DNA from: Clostridia bacterium
GTDB lineage: Bacteria > Bacillota > Clostridia > Christensenellales > Aristaeellaceae
DNA length: 59,540 nucleotides
Direction: 5' to 3'
Assembly: GCA_900769875.1 (NCBI GenBank)
Contig: CAAGII010000114.1
Coordinates: 1-59,540 of the forward strand
Part shown: piece by piece, positions 1 to 7,260 of the stretch
Position numbering within the stretch: the first letter of the stretch is position 1
Layout: each line of letters begins with the position of its first letter
Position numbers and translations under genes: made by a program
Notes under the pieces: generated by a model
What the model was told of the DNA's origin: nothing
The model's database searches: none
Seen by the model: only the letters and a program-made list of their open reading frames with translations

Positions 1-2
1 CC

Positions 3-398
3 CGCGCCGATCACGCCATGACCGTGGACGAATTGAAGGACGCCATGCTCCGCGCCCAGGACGCCACCTACGGCGACGGCCTGGACAAGAACGTCCGCCA
101 TCCCTATATGTGGGCCTGCAAGAGCCACTACTACTCCTCCGGCCTGAACTTCTACAACTTCCCCTATGCCTTCGGCGACCTGTTCGGCAAGGGCGTGTTC
201 GCCCAGTGGCTGGAGAAGGGCGACGCCTTCGTGGAGGACTACTGCAAGCTGCTGCGCTCCTGCGGCTCCGCGTCCATTGCAGATGTGGCGGCCAGCGTGG
301 GCATCGACGTGCGCAGCGTGGACTTCTGGCGCTCCAGCCTGGAGGTCGTGCGCCGCGATATCGACACCTTCTGCGCGCTTTGCGACGAGCAGGGCTGA
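3..398 (+). CDS. pepF: Oligoendopeptidase F (M3 family), C-terminal part, 5' end outside window
   Basis: The reading frame is open to the left edge, so only the last 131 codons are seen. The segment with HYYSSGLNFYNFPYAFGDLF (about residues 38-57 of the visible part) is the C-terminal helical-bundle signature of M3 metallopeptidases of the PepF type, which cleave short oligopeptides in the cytoplasm. The HExxH zinc site lies upstream of the window and cannot be checked. The gene ends at TGA 396-398. It is followed at once by the secG promoter, so it is probably the last gene of its own transcript. An ATG at 18 lies inside the domain and is not a start. Confidence 0.9.
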   Translation, partial: RADHAMTVDELKDAMLRAQDATYGDGLDKNVRHPYMWACKSHYYSSGLNFYNFPYAFGDLFGKGVFAQWLEKGDAFVEDYCKLLRSCGSASIADVAASVGIDVRSVDFWRSSLEVVRRDIDTFCALCDEQG

Positions 399-413
399 AA
401 ACAGAATTTGTAC

Positions 414-442
414 TTGTAATTTCACAGAGGGTATGCTATACT
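414..442 (+). promoter_or_regulatory. Promoter of secG
   Basis: A -35 box TTGTAA (414-419) and a -10 box TATACT (437-442) are separated by 17 bp, with an extended -10 TG at 434-435. It lies in the 73-bp gap between the pepF stop and secG, so the transcript would start about 25 bp ahead of the secG ATG. Confidence 0.7.
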
Positions 443-471
443 GAGAAAGCGATACGCAAGGAGGTTTGTTT

Positions 472-705
472 ATGGGCGTTTTGACTGTGATTCTTGAGGT
501 GCTGCTGCTCATTGCGGCCCTGTTCATGATTGTGACCGTGCTGCTGCAGAGCAGCAACCAGCGTGGTCTGGGCGCGATTGCCGGCGAAGTGACCGCCAAT
601 ATGAACAAGTCCAAGGCTGCCACCGTGGAAGCGAAGCTTGCGCTGGGCACCAAGATTGCCGCCACCGTATTCATTGTGCTGACTGTGATCATCTGGATTC
701 TGTAA
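472..705 (+). CDS. secG: Protein translocase subunit SecG
   Basis: This 77-residue membrane protein has two hydrophobic segments (about residues 3-23 and 55-76) separated by a polar loop that begins LQSSNQRGLGAI, the conserved SecG signature (LLQ.....GLG). SecG is the accessory subunit of the SecYEG channel and helps SecA-driven export. ATG 472 is chosen because AAGGAGG (458-464) sits 7 nt ahead of it; a TTG six bases upstream is too close to that site. The gene has its own promoter and a rho-independent terminator, so it is a monocistronic unit. Many Firmicutes have secG before rnr-smpB, but that linkage is absent here. Confidence 0.93.
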   Translation: MGVLTVILEVLLLIAALFMIVTVLLQSSNQRGLGAIAGEVTANMNKSKAATVEAKLALGTKIAATVFIVLTVIIWIL

Positions 706-721
706 TCCGGGGTATGGCATG

Positions 722-752
722 ACCGCGGGGCATTGCTGCCCTGCGGTTTTTT
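722..752 (+). terminator. Rho-independent terminator after secG
   Basis: A stem from 722 to 747 (ACCGCGGGGCA pairs with TGCCCTGCGGT, one mismatch, 4-nt loop) is followed by six T residues. Confidence 0.85.
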
Positions 753-801
753 GCGCGCCGTGAAGATGACGGCGCGCCGCGATGAAATTTCTCATTTCCC
801 A

Positions 802-829
802 TTGACAACACGCGTGGTTTTGGTACAAT
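802..829 (+). promoter_or_regulatory. Promoter of rpsO(-pnp)
   Basis: A consensus -35 TTGACA (802-807) and a -10 TACAAT (824-829) are spaced by 16 bp. The expected start near 836 leaves a GC-rich leader of about 115 nt before rpsO, longer than needed for a ribosome-binding site. S15 leaders are autoregulatory in several bacteria, but I cannot assign a known S15-binding fold here. Confidence 0.8.
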
Positions 830-952
830 AAACGATGGGTTTGCATGAACCGCGGGCGCGGGCTGACGATCACTCCGACGTCGCGCTGCGTTTGCCGGCG
901 ATTACCCGAATCAAGCGGCTCCGGCCGCGACAGAATAACGGAGGAGAAAACC

Positions 953-1207
953 ATGACCAAGTCCGAGATCATTGCCGCCTATGCCCAGCATGAGGGCGAC
1001 ACCGGTTCCCCTGAGGTGCAGATCGCTCTTCTGACCGATCGCATCAACAACCTCAACGAGCACCTGAAGACCAACAAGAACGACCACCATTCCAACCGTG
1101 GCCTTCTGCTGATGGTCGGCCGCCGTCGTGGTCTGCTGGAGTACCTCAAGAAGACCGACATCAATCGCTATCGTGCCCTGATCGCCAAGCTGAACCTGCG
1201 CAAGTAA
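953..1207 (+). CDS. rpsO: 30S ribosomal protein S15
   Basis: The 84-residue product contains the S15 core HEGDTGSPEVQIALLT (residues 14-29) and the basic HHSNRGLLLMVGRRRGLLEYL segment (split here for length: HHSNRGLL at about 45, then the GRRRGLLEYL helix), which bind 16S rRNA helix 22 in the central domain of the small subunit. It is about five residues shorter at the N-terminus than the usual 88-89, which is common. ATG 953 follows GGAGG at 940-944 with 8 nt spacing. It precedes pnp, the conserved rpsO-pnp order seen in both E. coli and Bacillus. Confidence 0.96.
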   Translation: MTKSEIIAAYAQHEGDTGSPEVQIALLTDRINNLNEHLKTNKNDHHSNRGLLLMVGRRRGLLEYLKKTDINRYRALIAKLNLRK

Positions 1208-1259
1208 GCGCTGCTGGCGGTATCGGGCTCGTGGCCTGATGCGATTGAGATGTGCAATT

Positions 1260-1303
1260 GCCGCCGCGGCCGGGAAGCAACCGTTTTCCGCCCGGCGGCT
1301 TTT
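1260..1303 (+). terminator. Probable terminator/attenuator between rpsO and pnp
   Basis: The stem has outer arms GCCGCCG (1260-1266) and CGGCGGC (1293-1299), an imperfect inner helix, and TTTT at 1300-1303. The short T tract suggests partial readthrough into pnp, as in other rpsO-pnp operons. I found no convincing separate pnp promoter; a lone TATGAT at 1375-1380 lacks a -35 partner. Confidence 0.5.
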
Positions 1304-1449
1304 GCGGGTATGATGGGCAGCTGCCGGATGTTATCCCTTGAAAATCACGCAGCGGGCTTCCGCGCGGGTTTTCATATGATAGCATCCGACGCTGCGGCGC
1401 CTTCCGCCCCATGGCGGCGGGCGCGTGTGTATGTGTAAGGAGCAGAATG

Positions 1450-3609
1450 ATGGAAAGCAGAAAGTATACCATGGACCTTGCGGGCAAGCCGCTGACCCTC
1501 GAATTCGGCAAATACTGCGAGCAGGCCAACGGCAGCGTGTGGGTGCACATGGGCGATACCGTGGTGATGGTCAACGCCACCATGGCGCCCGCTCCCCGCG
1601 CCGGTGTGGACTTCTTCCCCCTTGCGGTGGACGTGGAGGAGAAGCAGTATTCCGTGGGCAAGATCCCCGGCGGCTTCATCAAGCGTGAAGGCCGTCCCAC
1701 CGAAAAGGCGACGCTGACCTGCCGCCTGATCGACCGCCCCCTGCGCCCCCTGTTCAACAAGGGCATGCGCAACGATGTGCAGGTGGTTGTGACGGTGCTG
1801 TCCGTGGAGCAGGACGTGCCCCCGGAGATTCCCGCGATGATCGGTTCCTCCATCGCGCTGGCCGTGTCCGACATTCCGTGGAACGGCCCCACCGGCGCTG
1901 TGCAGGTCGGCCGCGTGAACGGCGAGTTTGTGATCTGCCCCACCGAGGAGCAGCGCAAGGCGAGCGACCTGAGCCTCTATGTGGCCGGCACCGAGGAAGC
2001 CATCATGATGGTGGAGGCCGGCGCGAACGAGCTGAGCGAGGACGTGATGCTCGACGCCATCCTCTTCGGTCATGAGGCAATCAAGAAGCTGGTCGCCTTC
2101 CAGAAGCAGATCGTGGCCGAGATCGGCAAGGAAAAGGTCGAGGTGCCGCTGATTAAAACCGGCGACGACGTGAAGGCCGCCGTGCGCGAGTTCGCGCTGG
2201 ACAAGTGCCGCTGGGTCTTTGCGACCAACGAGCGCTACGAGCGTCAGGAGCGCGAGGCGCAGGTGAAGGCCGAGACCCTTGCCGCGCTTGCCGAGCGCTT
2301 CCCCGAGCGCGAGGATGAGATCGCCGACGCGCTGTATTATCTCAACAAGGAGGTCATGCGCCGCCGCATTCTGGACGAGGGCATCCGCGCCGATGGCCGC
2401 AAGGTCACCGAGGTTCGCCCCATCTGGTGCGAGGTGGGCGTGCTGCCCCGCGTGCATGGCTCCGCCGTGTTCACCCGCGGTCAGACGCAGGCGCTGACGG
2501 TTACCACGCTGGGCTCCACCAGCGAGGGTCAGATCCTTGACGGGCTGAGCAACGAGGATTTCAAGCGCTATATCCACCACTACAACATGCCGCCGTATGC
2601 CACCGGCGAGGCCGGCCGTCTCAAGAGCCCCGGCCGCCGCGAGATCGGCCACGGCGCGCTGGCGGAGCGCGCGCTGCTGCCCGTGATCCCCTCCGAGGAG
2701 GAATTCCCCTACGCGCTGCGCCTGGTGAGCGAGATTCTTTCCTCCAACGGCTCCTCCTCCATGGCGTCCGTGTGCGGCTCCACCCTGTCCCTGATGGACG
2801 CGGGCGTGCCGATTCACGCGCCGGTTGCGGGCGTCGCCATGGGTCTGATCAAGGATACCGAGTCCGACAAGGTCGCTGTGCTGACCGATATTCAGGGCCT
2901 GGAGGACTTCCTGGGCGATATGGACTTCAAGGTGGCCGGTACCATGAACGGTATCACCGCCATCCAGATGGATATCAAGATCGCCGGTATCGACCGTACC
3001 ATTCTCTCTCAGGCGCTGACGCAGGCGCTGCAGGGCCGTCTGCACATTCTGGGCATCATGCTCGATTGCCTTGGCCAGCCCCGCGAGCAGCTGAGCCCCT
3101 ATGCGCCCAAGATCATCCGCTTCACCATCAATCCTGAAAAGATCCGCGAGGTCATTGGACCCGGCGGCAAGATGATCAACAAGATCATTGCCGAGACCGG
3201 CGTGAAGATCGACATTGAGGACGACGGCCGCGTGTTCATCTCCACCCCCGATCAGGCCGCTGCCGACAAGGCGCGCAGGATCATTGAGGGCATCGCGAAG
3301 GATATCGAGGTCGGCGATGTGTTCACCGGCAAGGTGGTGCGCATCATGAACTTCGGCGCCTTTGTCGAGCTGGCTCCCGGCAAGGACGGCATGATCCACA
3401 TCTCCAAGCTGGCCAACCACCGTGTGGAAAAGGTGGAGGACGTGGTGAAGCTGGGCGACGAGCTGGAAGTGAAGGTCAACGAGATTGACGCGCAGGGCCG
3501 CATCAACCTCATCCGCAACGACATGGTGTATGACGCCGCCGCTGCCGCTCCCCGCCGTGCCGAGGGCGGCTTCCGCAGCCGTCCCCCGCGCCGCGACGCG
3601 AGCAAGTAA
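1450..3609 (+). CDS. pnp: Polyribonucleotide nucleotidyltransferase (PNPase)
   Basis: PNPase degrades RNA 3' to 5' by phosphorolysis and can add 3' tails; it works as a ring trimer in the cytoplasm. The 719-residue product (B. subtilis Pnp is 705) shows two RNase PH domains, including the second-domain segment DFLGDMDFKVAGTMNG with metal-binding aspartates, then a KH domain with the GPGGKMINKI loop and an S1 domain starting VGDVFTGKVVRIMNFGAFVE. The tail after the S1 domain is short and Arg/Pro-rich. ATG codons occur at 1447 and 1450; AAGGAG (1437-1442) spaces best to 1450. It lies behind rpsO and is closed by a strong terminator. Confidence 0.97.
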   Translation: MESRKYTMDLAGKPLTLEFGKYCEQANGSVWVHMGDTVVMVNATMAPAPRAGVDFFPLAVDVEEKQYSVGKIPGGFIKREGRPTEKATLTCRLIDRPLRPLFNKGMRNDVQVVVTVLSVEQDVPPEIPAMIGSSIALAVSDIPWNGPTGAVQVGRVNGEFVICPTEEQRKASDLSLYVAGTEEAIMMVEAGANELSEDVMLDAILFGHEAIKKLVAFQKQIVAEIGKEKVEVPLIKTGDDVKAAVREFALDKCRWVFATNERYERQEREAQVKAETLAALAERFPEREDEIADALYYLNKEVMRRRILDEGIRADGRKVTEVRPIWCEVGVLPRVHGSAVFTRGQTQALTVTTLGSTSEGQILDGLSNEDFKRYIHHYNMPPYATGEAGRLKSPGRREIGHGALAERALLPVIPSEEEFPYALRLVSEILSSNGSSSMASVCGSTLSLMDAGVPIHAPVAGVAMGLIKDTESDKVAVLTDIQGLEDFLGDMDFKVAGTMNGITAIQMDIKIAGIDRTILSQALTQALQGRLHILGIMLDCLGQPREQLSPYAPKIIRFTINPEKIREVIGPGGKMINKIIAETGVKIDIEDDGRVFISTPDQAAADKARRIIEGIAKDIEVGDVFTGKVVRIMNFGAFVELAPGKDGMIHISKLANHRVEKVEDVVKLGDELEVKVNEIDAQGRINLIRNDMVYDAAAAAPRRAEGGFRSRPPRRDASK

Positions 3610-3640
3610 TCACACGATGATCCCGCTATAGGGTATGGAG

Positions 3641-3680
3641 ATTCGCAAGCCTCCCTCCGCAGGGAGCGCTTGCGAATTTT
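3641..3680 (+). terminator. Rho-independent terminator after pnp
   Basis: A long stem pairs ATTCGCAAGC (3641-3650) with GCTTGCGAAT (3668-3677). The inner arms CTCCCT and AGGGAG are also paired, and T residues follow. It separates pnp from the M16 peptidase. Confidence 0.9.
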
Positions 3681-3724
3681 CTATCCCGCCGCTTTACATG
3701 AAACGAAAGGAGTGGGGCAAACTC

Positions 3725-4993
3725 ATGGCATCAATGAGCAAGGTGGATCAGCGCATGAACGATGCATGGACTCTTCCCAACGGATTGAGGATCGTGGGCG
3801 AACGTCTGCCCTACCTGCGCACGGTATCCGTCGGCGTGTGGCTGCACGTCGGTTCCATGATGGAGCTGCCCGATGAAAACGGATTGAGCCATCTGATGGA
3901 GCACATGGTTTTCAAGGGCACCGAGAAGCGCACCACCCGGCAGATTGCCGAGGAGATGGACGCGGTCGGCGGTCAGCTCAACGCCTTCACGGGCAAGGAC
4001 TGTACCTGCTTCTACGCCAAGGTGATCGACGAGGATCTTGAGCTTGCCCTGGACATGCTCTCCGACATGACCATCAGCGCTACCCTTGACAGCGCCGAGC
4101 TGGAAAAGGAGCGCGGCGTGGTGCTGGAGGAGATCGCCATGGACGAGGACTCGCCCGAGGATCTGGTGACCGATCTCCTTGCCGCCACGCAGTTTGCGGG
4201 TCAGTCGCTCGGCATGCCGATTCTTGGCCCTGCCTCGCAGGTGAGCGCCTATACCCGCGACGATCTGCTTGCCTTCCGCGCAAAGCATTACTGCCCCGGA
4301 GAAACGGTGGTCGCGGTGGCCGGCAGCTATGATCCGGCGAAGCTCAGGGAGCTGTGCGAAAGGTACTTCGGCAGCTGGAGCAGCGCATCCGCTCTTCTCG
4401 CCGTGCCGCCGCAGCGGGTGCTGTGCGCGGGCGTCTCCCGCCGCGTGAAGGATACCGAGCAGACGCATCTGTGCCTTGGCTTTCCCGGCACAGCCTACGG
4501 CAGCCCGGACGTCTATGCGCAGGCTGTGCTCAACAACGTGCTGGGCGGCGCGATGTCCTCGCGCCTGTTCCAGCGCATTCGTGAGGAGCTGGGCATGGCG
4601 TACACGATCTACAGCTATCCGAGCAGCTATCAGGGCTGCGGTACCTTTGGCGTGTACGCCGGGGTCAGTCCCCGCAACGCGGAGCGCGTGCTCGGTGAAA
4701 TCCGGGCGGAGCTTACGCGGCTGCTTGAGGGCGGCATCACCGCGAAGGAGTTTCGCGATGGCAGGCAGATGCTTCGCAGCGGCTACCTGATGGGGCTTGA
4801 AAGCAGCGGCAGCCGCATGCAGGCCATGGGTCGGAGCCTGCTGCTGCTTGGCACGCAGCAGACGCCCGAGGAGACCGTCGCACGCATCGACAGCGTGAAC
4901 GAGGATGCGGTGATGGCAGCGGCGGCGCGGATCCTGACGAACGACCCGTGCATTGCGCTGGTCGGGCCCAATGCGGACAAAATCGCACTGTGA
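3725..4993 (+). CDS. M16 family zinc peptidase (processing peptidase-like)
   Basis: The 422-residue protein carries the inverted zinc motif HLMEH (residues 56-60), and the following segment ELEKERGVVLEEIAMDED supplies the downstream glutamate ligand. A second half with the M16 C-terminal motif SSRLFQRIREELGMAYTIYS (R/Y substrate-binding pair) is present, so this is a complete single-chain M16B enzyme of the MlpA/YmxG type. These are cytoplasmic proteases encoded beside pnp in Bacillus. ATG 3725 is selected although the AAAGGAG at 3706-3712 is about 12 nt away, because the upstream ATG at 3698 has no ribosome site. The ruvX fusion begins 7 nt downstream, so the two are co-transcribed. Confidence 0.9.
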   Translation: MASMSKVDQRMNDAWTLPNGLRIVGERLPYLRTVSVGVWLHVGSMMELPDENGLSHLMEHMVFKGTEKRTTRQIAEEMDAVGGQLNAFTGKDCTCFYAKVIDEDLELALDMLSDMTISATLDSAELEKERGVVLEEIAMDEDSPEDLVTDLLAATQFAGQSLGMPILGPASQVSAYTRDDLLAFRAKHYCPGETVVAVAGSYDPAKLRELCERYFGSWSSASALLAVPPQRVLCAGVSRRVKDTEQTHLCLGFPGTAYGSPDVYAQAVLNNVLGGAMSSRLFQRIREELGMAYTIYSYPSSYQGCGTFGVYAGVSPRNAERVLGEIRAELTRLLEGGITAKEFRDGRQMLRSGYLMGLESSGSRMQAMGRSLLLLGTQQTPEETVARIDSVNEDAVMAAAARILTNDPCIALVGPNADKIAL

Positions 4994-5000
4994 GGTGTCT

Positions 5001-5756
5001 ATGAACGAAAGAATTCTTGCGCTCGATGTGGGCGACGCGCGCATCGGCATCGCGGTGAGCGACATGAGCCGCACCATCGCCACGCCCGTGGAGGTGCTGC
5101 ACCGCGTGGGCTGGGGGCCTGATGTGAAGCGCATCCTTGAACTGTGCCGCCAGTACGATACCACGCTGGTGCTCAGCGGTATGCCGCTCAATATGGACGG
5201 CAGCACGGGCTTTCAGGCTGAAAAGGTGATGAAATTTTGCGAACAGCTTGAAAAAAATGGACTGACGGTGTATTATCAGGATGAGCGGCTGACTACGGTC
5301 ACCGCCGAGCATGCGCTGCTTGAGGGCAACATGCACCGCATGGAGCGCAGACAGCATGTGGATAAGGTGGCCGCCGCGATCATTTTGCAGCAATGGCTGG
5401 ATTCGCAGAGGACGGCGGCTACGATGGATGACGAAGCAAACGAAGGAGGCAACAGCATGCAGGAGAATATGGATCACCGCATCGAGCTGGTGGATGAGGA
5501 CGGCGAAACGGTACTGTTTGACCATCTGGCGACGGTGGAGCATGAGGGCGAGTATTACATCATGCTCTCCGAAATCGAGGATGAAGCGCTTGAAACGGAC
5601 GACGAGGGCGAGGTCAGCGTCGTGATTATGAAGATCGAGCAGGATGATGAAGGCAACGACTGCTACGTTTGCGTGGAGGACGAGGCGCTGCAGGAGGTAC
5701 TGTTCAACAAGTTTGTCGCCATGATGGACGAGGCGGAGGACGAGGACGGGGAGTAA
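5001..5756 (+). CDS. ruvX: RuvX/YqgF RNase H-fold nuclease fused to a DUF1292 (YrzB-like) domain
   Basis: Residues 1-140 are a YqgF/RuvX domain: ILALDVGDARIGIAVSD (first metal aspartate), LSGMPLNMDGS, then DERLTT and the final VDKVAAAIILQQWL helix. The family is linked to pre-16S rRNA end processing and Holliday junction resolution. Residues 153-251 are an acidic DUF1292 domain (HRIELVDEDGETVLFDHLAT...). In Bacillus these are separate neighbouring genes (yrrK, yrzB). Here no stop intervenes, giving 251 residues. ATG 5457 (start of the DUF1292 part) has its own AAGGAGG at 5443-5449 with 7 nt spacing and is in the same frame, so a free 99-residue protein could also be made. The start at 5001 has GAGGTG just upstream. 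Confidence 0.88.
   Translation: MNERILALDVGDARIGIAVSDMSRTIATPVEVLHRVGWGPDVKRILELCRQYDTTLVLSGMPLNMDGSTGFQAEKVMKFCEQLEKNGLTVYYQDERLTTVTAEHALLEGNMHRMERRQHVDKVAAAIILQQWLDSQRTAATMDDEANEGGNSMQENMDHRIELVDEDGETVLFDHLATVEHEGEYYIMLSEIEDEALETDDEGEVSVVIMKIEQDDEGNDCYVCVEDEALQEVLFNKFVAMMDEAEDEDGE
5443..5459 (+). promoter_or_regulatory. Internal in-frame ribosome-binding site and ATG within ruvX fusion
   Basis: AAGGAGG (5443-5449) is followed 7 nt later by ATG 5457-5459, in frame with the ruvX reading frame and exactly at the expected start of a free DUF1292 protein. It looks like the intact start region of a formerly separate gene. Confidence 0.7.
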
Positions 5757-5791
5757 GCCTCCGGAAATGATGCACAAAGGAGGAAACGGGC

Positions 5792-7135
5792 ATGAAACGA
5801 GCGCTTGCGCTGCTGCTGGCGCTTTGCGTATGCCTTGTCTGCCTGCCCGGCGGCGCACTTGAATTGCAGGATTGTCACCGCGTTAAGCTGACGCGGCATG
5901 ACGAAAAGCAATCCAACGGCAGCGTGGTGCGCCAGTGGCAGGTGCAGACGGCGCTCCCCGAGGTGGATGAGGAGCTGCGGGAGCTTCGTCAGGCGTATGT
6001 GGACGAGCTTGCGCCTTCGCTGAAGCCCGCAAAAAATACCACCAGCCAGAATAGCCGCCTTGATGTGGAAACGCGCTACAGCCGTACCGGGCTGAGCTGG
6101 CTGAGCTTTGTGGTGCAGGCGCGCGTCACCTATCACCGCGAATTGATCGAGCAGCAGCTCACCACCCGCACCTATGATATGGAGCGCGGCACGCGCGTGT
6201 ACCTTGTGGACATCTTTGAGGATGAGAACGAGGAAGCGTGGGCGATGGTGGAGCGCGAGGTGCGCGCGCAGCTGACCGCGTATTTCCCGGATACGGAGCC
6301 GGATCAGGCTGCGCTGGACGAGCTTTGTACCCACGAGGCGCTGACCTACGCGGACTTTTCGCTCCATGGCATGTCGCTGGTGCTGCATTATCCCGCGCAG
6401 GCGCTGTATCCGGGCAAGCATACGCTGATGGATGTGGTGCTGTATTATCCGGCGATCCGCGGCTACATGACCGAGGAAGCCCGGGCGCAGACCGACAACA
6501 CCGCCTATTACAAAACCTGTGCCCTGACCTTTGACGACGGCCCCTCGCGTACCAATACGACGGTGCTGCTCAACAACCTGATGAGCGAGGGCAGCCTTGC
6601 CACCTTCTTTGTGCTGGGCAACCGCATCGAGGAGTATGTGGATCTTGTGCAGAAGGAGCATGACAACGGTCACGCCGTGGCAAGCCATAACTGGAACCAT
6701 GTGGACATCCGCAAGACCTCCACTGCCAACATCCGCTCCATGCGGGACAAGGTGGACAGGCAGATGATCGCGGCCTTCGGGCTTCCGGCGCCGTATGACC
6801 GCGTGCCCTACGGGCTTTATCCGCAGATGATCAAGGCCAAGGTCGGCTGGGCGTACATCCAGTGGAGCGTGGATACCTACGACTGGCGCGACAGGAGCAC
6901 CAAGGCGGTGCTTGCCACCGTGAAAAAGGAAATCCACGACGGCGCGATCATCCTCTGCCACGACATCAAGGACAACACGCCTGAATCCGCGAAGCAGATC
7001 TGCCGCTGGCTTGCTGAAAACGGCTACATCATGCTGACGGTGGACGAGCTGTTCGCCAAGGACGGCGTGACGCTGGAGCCCAACACGGTCTACTACCGCT
7101 GCGAGAACGGCGATACCTCCATCAAAAAACGGTAA
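5792..7135 (+). CDS. Secreted polysaccharide deacetylase (NodB domain)
   Basis: A typical signal peptide (residues 1-23, Lys-Arg then a Leu/Ala/Cys core) is followed by an N-terminal region of about 220 residues resembling the DUF3298-type domain found ahead of some deacetylases. The C-terminal NodB domain starts at about residue 245 with LTFDDGPS (catalytic and metal aspartates) and has the second metal motif SHNWNH and a late LCHDIKDNT segment. Such enzymes remove acetyl groups from peptidoglycan GlcNAc and affect lysozyme resistance. The SD AAAGGAGG lies 8 nt ahead of ATG 5792. It follows the ruvX fusion by 35 nt; a deacetylase gene (ylxY) also sits next to pnp and an M16 gene in Bacillus. 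The exact substrate is inferred. Confidence 0.88.
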   Translation: MKRALALLLALCVCLVCLPGGALELQDCHRVKLTRHDEKQSNGSVVRQWQVQTALPEVDEELRELRQAYVDELAPSLKPAKNTTSQNSRLDVETRYSRTGLSWLSFVVQARVTYHRELIEQQLTTRTYDMERGTRVYLVDIFEDENEEAWAMVEREVRAQLTAYFPDTEPDQAALDELCTHEALTYADFSLHGMSLVLHYPAQALYPGKHTLMDVVLYYPAIRGYMTEEARAQTDNTAYYKTCALTFDDGPSRTNTTVLLNNLMSEGSLATFFVLGNRIEEYVDLVQKEHDNGHAVASHNWNHVDIRKTSTANIRSMRDKVDRQMIAAFGLPAPYDRVPYGLYPQMIKAKVGWAYIQWSVDTYDWRDRSTKAVLATVKKEIHDGAIILCHDIKDNTPESAKQICRWLAENGYIMLTVDELFAKDGVTLEPNTVYYRCENGDTSIKKR

Positions 7136-7143
7136 TCTCTGAC

Positions 7144-7179
7144 GCCGCCGGGGCAATGGTGATGCTCCGGCGGCTTTTT
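7144..7179 (+). terminator. Rho-independent terminator after the deacetylase
   Basis: Arms GCCGCCGGGGCA and TGCTCCGGCGGC close a 7-nt loop and are followed by TTTTT. It ends the M16-ruvX-deacetylase transcript. Confidence 0.88.
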
Positions 7180-7193
7180 CATGCGATTTTAAC

Positions 7194-7222
7194 TTGGAGC
7201 ATGCGCCTGAATATGGTATCAT
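7194..7222 (+). promoter_or_regulatory. Probable promoter of the nucleoside kinase gene
   Basis: TTGGAG (7194-7199) and TATCAT (7217-7222) are 17 bp apart; an overlapping TATACT at 7222-7227 is an alternative -10. It sits between a terminator and the next start codon. Confidence 0.5.
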
Positions 7223-7260
7223 ATACTAAAGGCGCATACGATACTTCGCAGGAGGACGCT

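Noticed and set aside
1372..3420. A 682-codon open frame on the minus strand opposite pnp, and similar long antisense frames across the window
   Set aside because: They mirror real genes, have low-complexity His/Ala/Arg-rich translations, no ribosome sites and no protein motifs. They are a product of high GC codon usage.
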